A stretch of DNA of 64,000 bases from Actinernus sp. WN-2022 (GCA_030867875.1 JAOWCC010000936.1:75115032-75179031); one strand, 5' to 3'; shown: positions 42,486-54,995, numbered from the stretch's first letter. Translations and numbers: made by a program. The notes: a model not told the origin generated them from the letters alone.

Positions 42486-44507
42486 CATTGTCATTTATTT
42501 TTTGTTTATTTGTAAGATTGAATTGAATCTTGATTTTTCCAAAAGGGACTGGCGATCTGAGCCCATATGAGTTGGGCTCTTTTATTCGTGGTTATTTTGT
42601 TTGATTTTTTTTTCTCATAAAAAAAATAATTTCTGTTATGCTCTTATCCCACTGAAACGAGCATAAAACACTTTATAGCCAAGGCCGGCGGAACAGGGGC
42701 GTCTGGGGCGGCCGCGGCCGCCCCACTTTTTCGGCCAAGTTTGAAATTTTAGCTGACGTAATCATTTTTAAAATATTTAAAATTTCTCGCGCCCCCCACT
42801 TCCAAAATGCTTCCGCCAGCCCTGATAGCTAAACTGCATTAAACACAAACAACAGATAAGGGGCGGGCATCTCGTTTATTGATAGTTGTCGGACACGTAT
42901 AATTACTCGGGCTGCCTGTGGCAGCGCCGAGTCTTAAAATGCAAGTCGTTATTTTTTTTTTTTTTATTCAGTGTAGCACGCGATCTGCGCATGCGTTAAA
43001 GGTCAAATTCACACCAATCAGATTGCACTGTGCTGGTCACGCAACAATCGCCAGGTTAATGTATTTACAGAATTCAATACAGTAAATCAAAATGGTCGAC
43101 CCGCGAGGGCGAAAGCCTTCCAACAGGCTCAGGATATTTCAACTGGCGCTCTTGTTGACCATAAAAATACATGAACAACCAGGAGCCGTAATACATTCGA
43201 TCAGCGCTGTTTGGACAGATCCAATGTACATTTAGAAACGTAAGCGAAATACAATATCCAAACACGTTTGGCTATCAACGGGTATCGAATTATCATCAAA
43301 GGTTAGATCTCGTAGGCGCGCTCAGATAAGAAAGTTCAAAGCTCTCAGACAAGGCGAGACAAGGAGATATCACTTTCAATGAGTCATTGTCAGAAATCTA
43401 TTCCATCGTGGGCGGTCTTGTACAGCTAAGGCATGTTTTACGACAGAATAACCAGAGTCTTTCTACTGGATTGAGAGCTCGAGACATTATACATGTCGGC
43501 TAATATGGGGAAAACTGAAACAAAAAAATAACTTTGACGGCAGAAACCCTCAATTGAGCCAAGCGGAATATTTACATGATCCGCTAAGATTTTTACAAAT
43601 CTTAGTTAAGCAGATGTTTACTGTAAGTAAACTCTTTTTGATTTGAATAAATTTCCTCTCCGTTTGTCTGTTAATGTACTTTTTCTTCTAATTATCGCTT
43701 TATTTAACATCTGTGATTTAGAGTATGCGTACCTCAGAATAAATTATTTGAAAGGTCAACTGAATTCTTGTGTCGATAAGCGCAAATGTTTTTTTTTGTG
43801 AAACAGTCTGTGAAAATGAGAAGCGGCTTAATAGAAGAGCTTTCTCATTTATAGGAATTACAATTTTTTTTCTTGCTATGAAATTTATGTTTCATTTCAC
43901 ATTTATTCATACAGTTTTTAGCCGGACATTTCCCCGAGTTTTTTATCTATTTTCAATCAAATTCAAAGTCTGAATATGTCATTGTATTGCATTGATACAC
44001 TTGAATTGCCAGTATTCTGTTGTTCGAATCCTGCGTTATCATAGTCATGCCATAAAAGCGATTAATAGACCAGTCTGTTTTTTTTCACGTTCTCACTGGC
44101 GAATTAAAGCACGACTTGATACTAAGAGGATTTCAAATGAAAGTGTATTTCATCTTCAATCTCATGTGGCCCGAGTGAAAGCCCAGATGGGCTCTTGTTA
44201 CAGCAGTATATAATGTTGGCTATGCAATCAAGTCTACATAGACTTGTAACATCTAGTACCTGAAGAAGGCTGGATTTGCCAGCCGAAATATTGTAACATT
44301 CAATATATACATAGTGTAGTCAGTACATTTCTTCTGTTCTTAACATATGTCGTAAATAAATTCGGTATCAAAGTAGAGAAACGCCTTCGATTGATTCTTA
44401 CATATTTATCACTCCTCTTTATACATCCTCAACGGTATCCCAACGGGTTGCATAACAACATTCTGCACCCGCTTATGTACATTCCGTAATGCTATAAAGT
44501 ATATTTA

Positions 44508-44578
44508 GGGACCATCTGTGCCCGCAGAGTAAGGGACCATCCGTGCCCGCGGAATGAATGGACCATATGTGCCCGTGT
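44508..44578 (+). repeat. Three imperfect tandem copies of GGACCATCTGTGCCCGC
   Basis: Copies at about 44,510, 44,534 and 44,561, with spacers of a few bases. A fourth degenerate copy may lie near 44,617 (GGACGCATCTGTACCCG). Confidence 0.75.
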
Positions 44579-45429
44579 TATTGTTTATTTTAGAAATTAT
44601 TGTAGAGGATTGGGTCAGGACGCATCTGTACCCGTTTGACCTTTAGGTTTTTCGTTCAAGTTGCTTCTTTTCATATGCTTTTTTCGTTGTCAATTAATTG
44701 TTTTGTTAGTTAATTTTCTCTTTTCAGATGTTTTCCAGTCAGATGTGGTGCGGGAGTTTTCTGCCGCGGTTCCTGGTCATCTGCATGCAGACCACGGGTC
44801 GTGCACCTTGTCAAGGAAAAAGTTCTTGCTCCCAAATCAGATGGCACCGTCCGTACTTACTGTCTTACTTAGCCGGTTTTAAACGCTGGAAACGAAGTTT
44901 ATAAATATTGTCACTGCCTCCCGTTCTACTTGGGCTGCGCGTCCAACTATGTTCGTCACCTTCCGGCCAACCCATTCCAAGTGGCTGTGTCTTCAGTGCT
45001 TAATCCGTCCGGCAAGATGCGATTTCTCCATCCCCAGTTCTTAATGCAGTTTATAGCATCGACGGGGTCCAACAGTTAGCTGTTTTGTCTATGTCTCATC
45101 GATGATTAGTGCGTCCTAAAGGATCTTGGCATAGCCTGAGAGCAGGGAAGCAACTGCTGCCGCTAATGCGGCTGGAATCGCGGATAGACGTTTCACTGAA
45201 GGCACGTTCGCTGGTCAAGCGAGAACGCTAAAAAGACAACCTTAATTCTTTGCTCTCTGTTTTCGAGAGCTTTAGGAACATAGAAAACCGAGCCCAGCAG
45301 TTCGGCAGCCTTTTAGCACAAAACAATAATTTAAACACATATCTCAGCCTTCGAATCTCAACTAAATTGTCTTATAAAACATGATGTCAGAGAATTTTGA
45401 AATTCTTTTTCGTTCGTGTTTTAATTATG

Positions 45430-45590
45430 ACCTGGTTTGTATTTGCAAGAATGCAATCATGTGGTTGTACTGGAGGTCAACGAATATCAGCTGACTCCAT
45501 ATAATATCAGTCATTTAAAGGCACTTGTACGAGATCCGCATCGGTAGTGTTGTTAGCAAAACCTGTTTGTAAATGCTATTTTCCACCTCT
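45430..45590. repeat. Dispersed repeat shared with 38,660-38,790
   Basis: See the copy near 38.7 kb. This one has an extra ~30 bases before CTTGTACGAGA and ends AATGCTATTTTCCACC. Confidence 0.65.
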
Positions 45591-45599
45591 AATCCATTG

Positions 45600-45790
45600 T
45601 TGATCTTTCTAAAACAGGTGCGCGCCTTATTTGCAATGTTTCCCGCTTTGATCGTATATCGCCTGTGCTCTTTAAGCTTCACTGGCTTCCAGTGCAATTT
45701 AGAATTAAATTTAAGATACTATAGTAATTACATTTAAAGCTATTCACGGGCTAGCGCCTGAATATATAAATGATTTAATTATCATTAAGG
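45600..45790 (+). pseudogene. Short LINE RT fragment
   Basis: Readable as ARLICNVSRFDRISPVLFKL then HWLPVQFRIKFKIL, followed (after a frame change) by FKAIHGLAPEYINDLI. This is the same C-terminal region as the other LINE pieces in the window. Confidence 0.75.
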
Positions 45791-47029
45791 GTGCATCGTA
45801 ATTGCCTGAAATCTTCTAGAATTGTGGTAACGAGAGAGTAAACGATCATGAAACGGGGAGCGGGGGAAGGGGGGAGGGGAGTGCGACCCGTGTATAAACC
45901 CACTGGTAAGATTTGTTATCTACCATACTGGTTTAAAATCCATATTCTAGCCGATATGGCAGTGCGGGGCTTTGCGAAGGCTGTATATGTGCTGGTTCAC
46001 GCTCTGTCGAGTATTTAGCTCGTAGAAGGGCCTTACACAATATACCATTTAACACATTGTGTCACCCTAAACTCAGTCCTTGTTCTGTTAGTCTTTCATT
46101 GTCAATACTACAGTATATGAATCTCAAACTAAAACATAGGCATTATGTTTCCTTTTAAAACCTAAACCAAACAATATAATTTTCTCATTTAAATAACCCC
46201 AGAAATGGCTAAGTACAACTAAACTGGTCGGCAGCTATATAAAGCCCCGAGTACAAACGTAAAATATAAGAACTCTAAGACGTAATGAATAAAATACATA
46301 ACACTGTACTATCATAATATGATAACAATAATTTATTCTTTGAACTACTGGGCTACTGCATACAGTCTGCATACTGCATACATAAACCAATATTTAAACA
46401 TGTTTTGTTAACCATCATTATGCCTAAAATCCGATTACTATATCATACAGGTTTCCTAACGGTCTAGCTCGTTAAACTATTTAAATGCGGTCTTTACTGA
46501 CATAAACTCGCACATAGGCTAGCCTATGCATAATTATGTTGTGATGATATGCTATTTTAAACAAGTCCTAATGTTAATCATACCTCTTAAATAAATGCTT
46601 GTTAAACAATTTTAAACACTTCATTTAAACATAATTTATTCAAATAGTGCTTTGGATATAAAGTTTAATACACGTAAATTACATACCATGCCTATCACGC
46701 TTATCTTGATACGGTTTAGTCGATAAAATTATTAAACATGACTTTAATTCTTTATTTGTTAAACTGAATACTGCTCTAAACGCTTATTAATCGAGCCTCT
46801 CAGCCACGGTTTTCATACCTTTCTAGCATCTATCGTCGCCTGTCCCCACATCCGCACTTGTATCGTGTTATGATCGATCGATTTTTAGCCGGCACTATCT
46901 CAACTCACTGGCTATTTCACGTTCAGCCGCATTATGTTTGGGAAACCTCGTCGCAATCCGTTCGTGCAGCGCCCTTTCGCAAGCGGTCTTTTATACTTCA
47001 GCCTTGGTCTTCTGTTCGTGTCTCGTATT

Positions 47030-47058
47030 CCCCCCCCCCCCCCCCCCCCCCCCCTTCC
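47030..47058 (+). repeat. Poly-C tract
   Basis: About 24 consecutive C followed by TTCCCC. A low-complexity site prone to sequencing error. Confidence 0.9.
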
Positions 47059-47409
47059 CCAGAATAATCAGGTAACATAATTATTTCGCTCGCCATAACC
47101 TTTTAACTTATCTGTGCCATTCAATAACGAATGGATACACAACATAGACCGGGTATGTAGGGTCAACTCATGGCGCCTTTGAGTTTGAAACATATAATGG
47201 TTGTTCAGTACCTAAATTCAACTACTGCTTAATTTGGGGCTTCATTTCCGCCATTAAACAACCCTGTTTAACTTTTGACCCCTGATGAGAAGAGTTAAAC
47301 AGCCAGTCTTACTTTACGTGTTCTCCAATCGTTATTACAATCCCAAATGAGCTCATTTGATTATGCCACTTTATAGTCATACTACATACATGCACCTTTA
47401 TGCTTTTAT

Positions 47410-48641
47410 AGGGTCTAAAATAAAGCGCTTGCCTGGTTTCGATATTACCTGGCAAATAGGACTCAGTTTGTTATGATTGATGGCTCTACTTCTTCCTCGC
47501 GTGCCCTAAGTTGTGGAGTCCCACATTTCTGTTTTGGGACCGCTTCTTTACCTGATGTATACTGCTCCGCTTGGAAATATCATACGCAAGCATGGCTTAT
47601 CATTTCATTTGTATGCGGATGATATACAGGTGTATACCACCTTCACTTCCAATAATGATCACGAACTGGCCACTGCCAAACATCGCATTGAGGATCGCCT
47701 GGCTGATATCGATAAGTGGGTGACTATTAATAAACCTATGTTGAATAAAGATAAAAGTGAGCTGCTTTTGCTGCATTCTAAATTCCACTCATACACTCCA
47801 CTACGTTCCCTTACCTTGGGAGACGACACTGTATAATATCCGTCAGACCATGCCAGGAACATCGGAGTTATATTCGACAGTACTATGATTATGTCTAAAC
47901 AAGTAAATGCTATAGTAAAATCAGCATTTTACCACTTGAAAAACATCGCAAAAATCAGGAGATATTTATTAAGGTCCTTATTCATGCTTTTGTTAGCTCA
48001 AAACTTGATCATTGTAATTCGCTCCGCAGCATATAATTTCAAAGCTTCAATACGTACAAAACGCTGCTGCACGGGTTATTGTATCAGTTTAAGCAAACAT
48101 GACCATATTAGTCCTTCACTCAGAAAGCTCCATTGGTTACCAATTCAATATAGGATACTTTCTAAGGTTAATTTACTTACTTTCAAGACCCTACATAATT
48201 TAGCTCCGTTTACCTACAAGAGTTGTTGGAATTGCACAAACCAAGAAGACTACCGCGTTCATCTAAGTCTGTTTTGCGCCTAAATTGCATGTCCTTTAAA
48301 TTAAAGAACTATGGACACCGGAACTTTTTCTGTGCATGCTCCCAAGTTATGGAACGATCTTCCACTAAACATCAGATCTTCTGAGAATGTTAATACTTTC
48401 AAATCCAGGCTTAAAGGCATACCTTTTAAGATTGCTTATGATTTGTAATTAGTGTTTATTTTTTCAACTCGTTATATCAATTTTAGCTATGATTATTATT
48501 TTTGTTATTAGTATTATAAGCTATATTATTCTATTGCAATGTATAGGTTAAGCATTCGATAATTGTTTAGATTCAGTGTAAAGCGCTTTGAACATTAATG
48601 TATAAGCGCTATAGAAATTGTATTATTATTATTATTATTAA
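47410..48641 (+). pseudogene. LINE 3' part with RT active site
   Basis: The + strand frames show AWFRYYLANRTQFV, a damaged GVPQGSVLGPL box (frame lost around the VPQG codons), [12 protein letters not shown] and [24 protein letters not shown] comes next, followed by C-terminal blocks in 47885-48283 and 48,300-48,450. The 3' end is AAGCGCTATAGAAATTG plus (TTA)n at about 48,620-48,641. There are several frameshifts and stops, so it is dead. Same broad CR1/L2-like group as the intact copy at 28-29.9 kb. Confidence 0.85.
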
Positions 48642-48828
48642 CATAATCGCCCTGTACGGACGGGTTGATTCTCAAGTTAGATGTTTCATTCATGCTTATT
48701 GTGATAAATTCTAAGCGGCCTATATTCGTGTTTGTTACACGTTGTTTCATGTTATGTTAGGAATTTTGCAAAAATGCCATTGTCTAGATTAGGCGAAAGT
48801 CAAAAGTATTAACTCTCAATCTAAATTA

Positions 48829-49109
48829 GGGACCATTCATTACTTATGCCAGGGGGTGGGCTGGCAAGATCCATCATAAGCCTAAACAAAACCTCTTGAC
48901 CCCCTTCCAAGGAAAAGCAGAAACTCATGACCCCTCTAGATGTAATTTGAAAAATAGCCCCCCACCCCCACATTTGTTTCCATATTTTCTGATCACCCCC
49001 CCCCCCCCCCCCCCCCCCCCCCTCGAGTGTCCTGAATTTATTGTGCCCCCCCCCCCCCCCCCCCTCATTCTTGCCAGCCCACCCCCTGGCATAAATAATG
49101 AATGGTCCC
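48829..49109. mobile_element. PIF/Harbinger-like MITE with C tracts
   Basis: The ends GGGACCATTCATTACTTATG / its near inverse (CATAAATAATGAATGGTCCC) are flanked by TTA on both sides (48826-48828, 49110-49112). A TTA duplication with GGG-type ends fits PIF/Harbinger. The interior has two C tracts of about 24 and 18 bases. The arms continue as CCAGGGGGTGGGCTGGCAAG and inverse. Confidence 0.8.
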
Positions 49110-51300
49110 TTAAACACACTGTGGTTTTAACATTCTAAATTGTAACCGGGCTTGCAGTTCATAACCTATTGACTTTGTAGATGGCCGTATATTTGTCATT
49201 TTTATATACATGTCATGTTACCATACTAGCTAAGTTGAGCCTGCAGATGCAACTTGCCAGCGGTACAAATTTTGAAAAGGTGTCAAAATAGTAGAATCAG
49301 TCTAAATACTTTCCCCACTCCAGAAAACACAGCTTTCACAATGTTTTAAGCACAAAAATATTTTTATTTTAGTCTCGTTTTCATGATGTTGAAAAGTGTA
49401 TACATACATATTTAGTGTTGATTTTAAGCACTTTGCCTTCATTGGATTTCTGTAGAGTTTAAAAAAGTTCCCACTCAAGAGGAATTTATTCTATTTGCTT
49501 GAAATTTTCACAAAATGTCAATTGATATCTCAGCTGCCCAACCCGTGTCGGGGAATTCTAAAATTCTAAAAACAGAGCTCTTGAAGGCGTTTCCCGCATA
49601 TCTACAAGGATTATTTTTCGACTTTTCACGGAGTGCATAATAACTTTTGAACTAAATCGAATTTTTAAATTCCCCGACACCGTTTTGTAATACGATTCCT
49701 CTGAAATGCGACTTTAAAACTTTAAAATATTTTCGGAGTCGGAGCTTCTGAAAGCCATCTCACTAGATCGGAGAAACGGGATGGCGGAAAATTCGAGATT
49801 TTCAAAGAACTCAAAACTTTTTATGTATTCTTGTAGCTAATTTTATAAGCTTTAAAATGATACATGGATACTTTATCTACGATGTTTCCTCGAGGCGCTA
49901 CATAATTTAGACTGGAAACGCACCCTGAAGGTATTCGATACAACCCAACAAAATAAATTAAGCCGGTCTATTATGCAGAAAAAAGGGTAATTGATATGTA
50001 GAAACGTCTACAGAGATGCATATTAAATGCCTTCGACTCTGTTGCTTAGATGACGTCACGAAAAGACTACTAAACAAAGGATCGCTCATTTCTAGTCCGA
50101 ATAATGGCTGCCAGTCTGAGCTCAAACTTATGGCTAAAATAATCAAACTCCCTGTAGGAATTTTGGCTTAATATTTTTAATGCGGGTAAGTATTTAGTGC
50201 TATTACTTTCGGAAACTGAAGAAAACACGTTGATCGCAGTAGCACTTTGAACATGGTTAAACATGGTCCAAGATGGCTAGGCATGCACAACATGGTTCGG
50301 CATGACTGTTTTTAATCTTGTCTAACCATCGCTAGCCATCTTGAACCATGTTTAGCCACTATAAAACATTGCGGAATAGAAGGGACTATAACCTCTCGGG
50401 GGGCACCTCTCTACAGGCCTATAGCTATAGGTATATGATGCCGAACAGGAATAAAACATAGCAGGCCGCTTTCTTACCTGTATTTTTTCTTATTTGGATT
50501 TAGTTCGCAACAGGCACGATCAATAGACTCTTGTCATGATTTATCTCACTTATATAAGGGGGTCAACATGACGATATCTATTACCGTGCGAAATTTGGCA
50601 GCCTTACATTCCAAGGCTGTGCTAGCTGAAATAAAAAAAAAATCCCGAAACTTGATCCCTGAACCAGGCCTTGACATGCTTGAGCATTTGTTTCCTTGTG
50701 GGCACTTTGGATAAAGATTGCACCCTTTTTTCTTTATTAATCCGTTTAGCTAAATCATAGTAGTATATGACGTTCCAGGGCGGGACAATTGACACTGATA
50801 TTCAGGAAATTGATAATTTGTACGGTACGGCAACGCTTTAATTGCTGGAGGGCATACTAAACTAGAGGGAGACGAAAAAGGAGTGTGTAACACATCAGCT
50901 GGATTCCACTGGACGCACGTATTCGTGCCCTGCTTACAGAGCCTCCTTTCCCCTCTTTTCTGTGCCATCACTTCGCAGCTCTGCAAGCAGAGAAACTCGT
51001 TCTCGATCCCAGGTGGTAAAAAAAAGAAAATTTAGTCTTTTAGAGAATAATAAAAAAAATTCCACTGACTCAGAGAAGTAACAATAGTTTCGTTGAAGAC
51101 TTCTTGCGCTATGGTTTGATTTATGCAAAGTGTACCGATAATTATGCCGACCGATAATTCAATGATGTAACATAATTTCTGACAAACTACGTACAAAGCA
51201 TATTTGTTAATCTATCCGTTCCAGGTGGCATCCGGCGTAATTTTCGACAGATCGCAAGTCGATCATATCGCTTTTTTCGGAATTCTTATGTTCACCTCAG
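49110..51300. other. Intergenic, minor inverted repeats
   Basis: No gene recognised. It contains an inverted pair GTCGGGGAATTCTAAAATT / AATTTTTAAATTCCCCGAC (49,548 and 49,660), and a cluster of AACATGGTT / AACCATG repeats in both orientations at 50,250-50,360. Confidence 0.5.
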
Positions 51301-51576
51301 GATGTCTTCAGCGGTCGGCATCGCAGGCTCAACTTAAAAAAAAAGGAGGGGAGGGATGGTACGCCAGAAGTGTTCGCAGGCTCAGCTTAAAAAAATGGAG
51401 GGGAGGGGTGGAAACCAGAAACGACGCCAGCGCGCGACGGTGTTAAAAGCGTGGCGGTGCGACGACCACAGCACAGTGTTTTTTGTGACGAGGTCATGGG
51501 GGACTTGGACGGAAAAATAAGGTGGGGGCATGAGCAAGCGGCGACGGTCCGAGAAGCAGAAAAAAACTGAGAAGGG

Positions 51577-52000
51577 ATGCACGGCATAGAAAGTTTTTTT
51601 ACGCGAAGCGGTAAGAATCCCGACTGGTACAACAAGATGTCGACCCATAGGAAATACTTTTTGTTCGTGAACGGATGGCCTTATTTTGAGTTGCGGTATT
51701 ACATCGCTTCGAAAGAGCAAGAGAAGAGTTTGTGCACATTGCGCCCTACCTGGAGGAGGGAAAAGAAACCCCAACGCTTTACGCTCCAGGACTTATTTTC
51801 GAGCTTTGGACGAATACGCCACCACGCCCAACGAGGTCTTGGAGTGGAAGGAGCGAGGGATATCGGCTTTGGCGGCGGCCGTGGATTTCAGTGTTTCAGA
51901 AGACCGTAGGCGGGAGCGTGGACGAGACGGTAGAGCTGTGGCGCGAAGTGGTTTGGTACAGACCGGAGGAGGAGCCCATGGACACGAGCGCGTAGGAGCT
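51577..52000 (+). pseudogene. Orphan ORF in the GC-rich island, frame-broken
   Basis: Begins MHGIESFFTRSGKNPDWYNK and is open in that frame to 51,909. After about residue 50 the more protein-like readings move to the other frames: HIAPYLEEGKETPTLYAPG in the frame 51732-51995, and RALDEYATTPNEVLEWKERG in the frame 51686-52012. The best ending is REVVWYRPEEEPMDTSA, stop at 51,995. Two or more frameshifts are implied. It is rich in aromatic and acidic residues, with no known domain. Confidence 0.45.
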
Positions 52001-52065
52001 AATGACGCGTAGGCGGTACTAAGGTATAAGAGAGAGCCCCAAAAAGCACCACCACAAAGGACAGG

Positions 52066-52580
52066 ATGGTGGGCGAGGAATATTTTTACAATTACTTGAA
52101 GGGGTATGTGGAGTGCAAGTAAATCGAAGTGGAAAGGCATTGGTTCCACGGGAAGTACTGGACGAACGACGACAAGGATACGAGGAAATGCCCATGATGG
52201 AAAAGTACGTGTTACACCAAAAGCCGCTTTATTATTTCGTGTACGCTTACATCATGGCCGTCAACGAAGAGGAGCGGGAGAAGATAGAGCCAGAATTGTA
52301 CTGTGGTCTGCGCTATATTTTGGGGTGGGTGTCACGGTGGGAGAAAAGACGGGACGGCCGACAGGAAGGCGGTACGTTTATGGAGGGGACGGTGATAGAA
52401 CACTATTACAACGACGTTCTATGCTACCTGAAGGATTATGGTTTGCCGAGTTACAACTACGCCGTCCTGCTGAGAAACAAAACGGAAGGCAACAAGGTCA
52501 AATTTTTAGAGATGATGACCGACGTGTGTTTATGGATGGTGTTATCAGGCGTATTGGGAGGGGGGGGGAAGCCACCTTGA
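52066..52580 (+). pseudogene. Second orphan ORF in the GC-rich island
   Basis: A start at 52066 (MVGEEYFYNYLKGYVECK) meets a stop after 18 codons. The frame 52113-52580 continues with a convincing protein sequence (MEKYVLHQKPLYYFVYAYIM, NEEEREKIEPELYCGLRYIL, EHYYNDVLCYLKDYGLPSYN) and ends after a G-run at 52,560-52,568. It is probably one protein of about 170 residues with a single frameshift near 52,120. It is Tyr-rich and helical-looking, with no recognised family. It shares its strand and style with the ORF just upstream. Confidence 0.5.
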
Positions 52581-52673
52581 GGCATGCCAGAGAGTACCAA
52601 AAAAAGTGTGCTGTAGAGTCGACGCCTAGGGCGAGGGTATCGTCCTCCTCCTCCTTATGTACCTCCCACAGCC

Positions 52674-53120
52674 TCGTGACGTCCTTCCTGGGGGCGGCCG
52701 GGCGGGGCAGGTTGAGTTTGTCTCCTAGAGTCTTCTTGGTAAGACTCTTGCTGACAAGCTCTACCTGCCCTTGCCACGTGTCTACCCCCACATGTTGAGC
52801 CCGCGGTGCTACACGATGCTGTTGGAGCCTTGCGCGCTGATAGGATAGGAACACCGACTGTTTTACACCGTCGGTGGTCCTGTTCTTTCAGCCTGCCTGA
52901 TCTCACAACCACCACTCCCCTTTGGATCGTGAAAGGCGGGCAGGTTAAGTTTATGGGCATATTGGCTCTTTGTAGCCAGTCTGCTTATGAGTTCACCCTA
53001 CCCTAGCCACGTGTCTACTCCCCATGTTGAACCCGCGGTGCTACACGATGCTGTTGGAGACTTGCGCGCTGAAAGGATAGGAACACTGACCTCGTGACGT
53101 CCTTCCTGAGGCGGACGTGT
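52674..53120 (+). repeat. Imperfect tandem duplication in the GC-rich island
   Basis: CCACGTGTCTAC, CCGCGGTGCTACACGATGCT and GGATAGGAACAC occur at about 52,772-52,855 and again at 53,006-53,086. CTCGTGACGTCCTTCCTG occurs at 52,674 and 53,092. Confidence 0.85.
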
Positions 53121-54490
53121 TTCCGGTTTACCACCCACCCCTCCCCTCCTTTAAAAAAAAAGTTGAGCCTGCGATGCCGACTGCTGAAGACCCCATGCGC
53201 CCTGCCGCCGGGGTAAACTACTCAGGATTTTCGCCATGCATTGTAGTCATCAGGAGTCAGTATCCTTTAGCTCAAAGTGTATCTATCCCATACCAGGGAA
53301 TCTTCTGAAATGCTAAAAGTAACCCCTAAACTGGTACCACAATCTCGTTATGTGGGCGTGGCTCAAATTTGTTTTTACCCCTAAAATACCAATCTCGAAA
53401 CACAAAAATAACTGACATTTGATCCTCCATCCCGCATACTTGGCCTATGCCACAGCGTTTTCACAAGTTATGTTTTCCGCTATTCTTGGGTTGCAATCAT
53501 TCCTAAGGGAATAAAATCAGAAAAGAGTGGAAACCATGTAATTCTGATTGGTATAACAAAAGTAGCTAATGAGGCATCCTTTGTTCCGCTACTGGTACAT
53601 GGTGCAACCCACTAATTGGCTGGAAAAATAATCTAAAAATAGCCCAAATTGTGAAAACGCCGTGACAGCTGAAGCTCCTGGCCTGGTTACGGGCTCCTGG
53701 TGCAATTGACTGCGAAAATATCAAGACGCGAAGCCAGACCAAGAGATTATTAAACGATAATTATATTTTCTGACAAGTAGTAATACCCTGAAAGGTAGAG
53801 TGATTTTACTTAACCCATGAAATAGATATTAGACAAATAGACACTATTAGACCCTAACTACATATTGCTTTTTTTCGTTACTGGCTATTGATTTTTGTTT
53901 CACGTGTTAAGTAAAACCACTCCACCACAACTGTGGACGTTTCAAATTGAACACCCTAAAAATGGTACCAAACTACACATTGTTAACTCCTACCTGAAAC
54001 GTCGACTATTTCCGTCAGTGCCATATATGGAGTCCCCTCCGGCCTCCCCCCCTCCTCCTCCCCCGGATCCCATAAAGAGAGCACTTAAAAACTGAAAAGC
54101 CAGAAATTTAGACGTTATTATTCTGGTTGTACTGCTGTTTTCATAACAAATTTAAGACTGTCAGGTAATATTTTTGTCTGCTTCGGTTCGCGAAGCCTCC
54201 ATGCACTTACCAAACAACTAACTATCAAATTAACCCACCCATGCTTTGTTGTTGTTGCGGTTATTGATGAGTTTGTTTGTTTCTCACAAAGGGTACCTAA
54301 TTCTCTAGACTCAGGGGCTACGTTTTTCGTCGCTTTTTCGAATGTTATCATTTTGTGCATCGGTATGATTCTGATAAGACTAACGAGTGATGGACACCTA
54401 AAATGATGATAATTAACCACAACAGCTAGTTAGTCTAATAAGGATTTTTTCCGACCTAGTCGACAAGATTCAAGATTATCAGATCATTAA

Positions 54491-54876
54491 GAGACCATTC
54501 ATTAATTAGAGAGGGGGGAGGACTGGTGCAAAATGGGGATGGTCACCAATAGGACATTTGCATGATGACGTCAGATACTACGACGACCAGAACTCTTTGC
54601 GCGGATTCTTTTCTAATTTGAACAATTTTCTTGGAATTCTCAACTGAATGAGAACAAGAATTTGAAAAGGTCTGAAAAGGATTCTGGTAGTTGTAGTAAA
54701 ATGACGCCATAATGAAAATGTCCTATTTTCATGCAGCAAATTAGGGGTGGGTGGAAGGAGCCATTGTAAGCTAGAGGTGGAATGGGGAATTGGGGGAGGG
54801 GGAAGAGGGGTCTTCAAAAATTTAGCATGGCCTTTTTCATTTGCACCAGCCCCCCTCTAATTAATGACCAGTCCCT
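54491..54876. mobile_element. MITE related to the 48.8-kb PIF-like family
   Basis: The ends GACCATTCATTAATTAGAGAG and (inverted) GACTGGTCATTAATTAGAGG, then GCACCAG/CTGGTGC pairs. The terminal motif resembles GGGACCATTCATTA of the element at 48,829. Further inner inverted pairs lie near 54,550 and 54,700 (CAATAGGACATTTGCATG; ATGAAAATGTCCTATT). The target duplication is unclear. Confidence 0.65.
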
Positions 54877-54896
54877 GATTTCTATGTGGATGAAGA

Positions 54897-54995
54897 GCCA
54901 CCTCGTGGAAATGCCACTGATTAAACCGTTATTATTATTATAATAACCTCGTGGAAATGCCACTGATTAAACCGTTATTATTATTATTATTTTTA
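54897..54995 (+). repeat. Two tandem copies of a retroelement tail
   Basis: ACCTCGTGGAAATGCCACTG followed by ATTAAACCGTTATTATTATT occurs twice in a row (54,899 and 54,947), each ending in a TTA microsatellite. A tandem 3' end of this kind is common in retroelements that multimerise. Confidence 0.8.

Larger units (their letters stand above)
51303..53190. mobile_element. GC-rich island bounded by ~55-bp inverted repeats, with orphan ORFs
   Basis: The left boundary (GTCTTCAGCGGTCGGCATCG at 51,304, then CAGGCTCAACTT, an A tract and GGAGGGGAGG) is repeated in inverse at 53,138-53,190. The left repeat is partly duplicated at 51,369-51,407. The interior is clearly GC-richer than the AT-rich surroundings. 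It encodes protein-like + strand ORFs (51,577-52,580) and holds a tandem duplication (52,674-52,858 and 53,004-53,120). No transposase, integrase or polymerase is recognised. It is either a non-autonomous DNA transposon with captured genes or a remnant of a virus-like element. Confidence 0.6.

Noticed and set aside
44020..44040. TTCGAATCCTGCG resembling a tRNA B box
   Set aside because: No A box at the right distance upstream and no cloverleaf.
48821..49138. Pro-rich and Gly-rich ORFs around 49 kb
   Set aside because: Translations of poly-C tracts inside a MITE.
51793..52149. Minus-strand ORFs in the GC-rich island
   Set aside because: They are shadows of the + strand ORFs, open because of high GC content.
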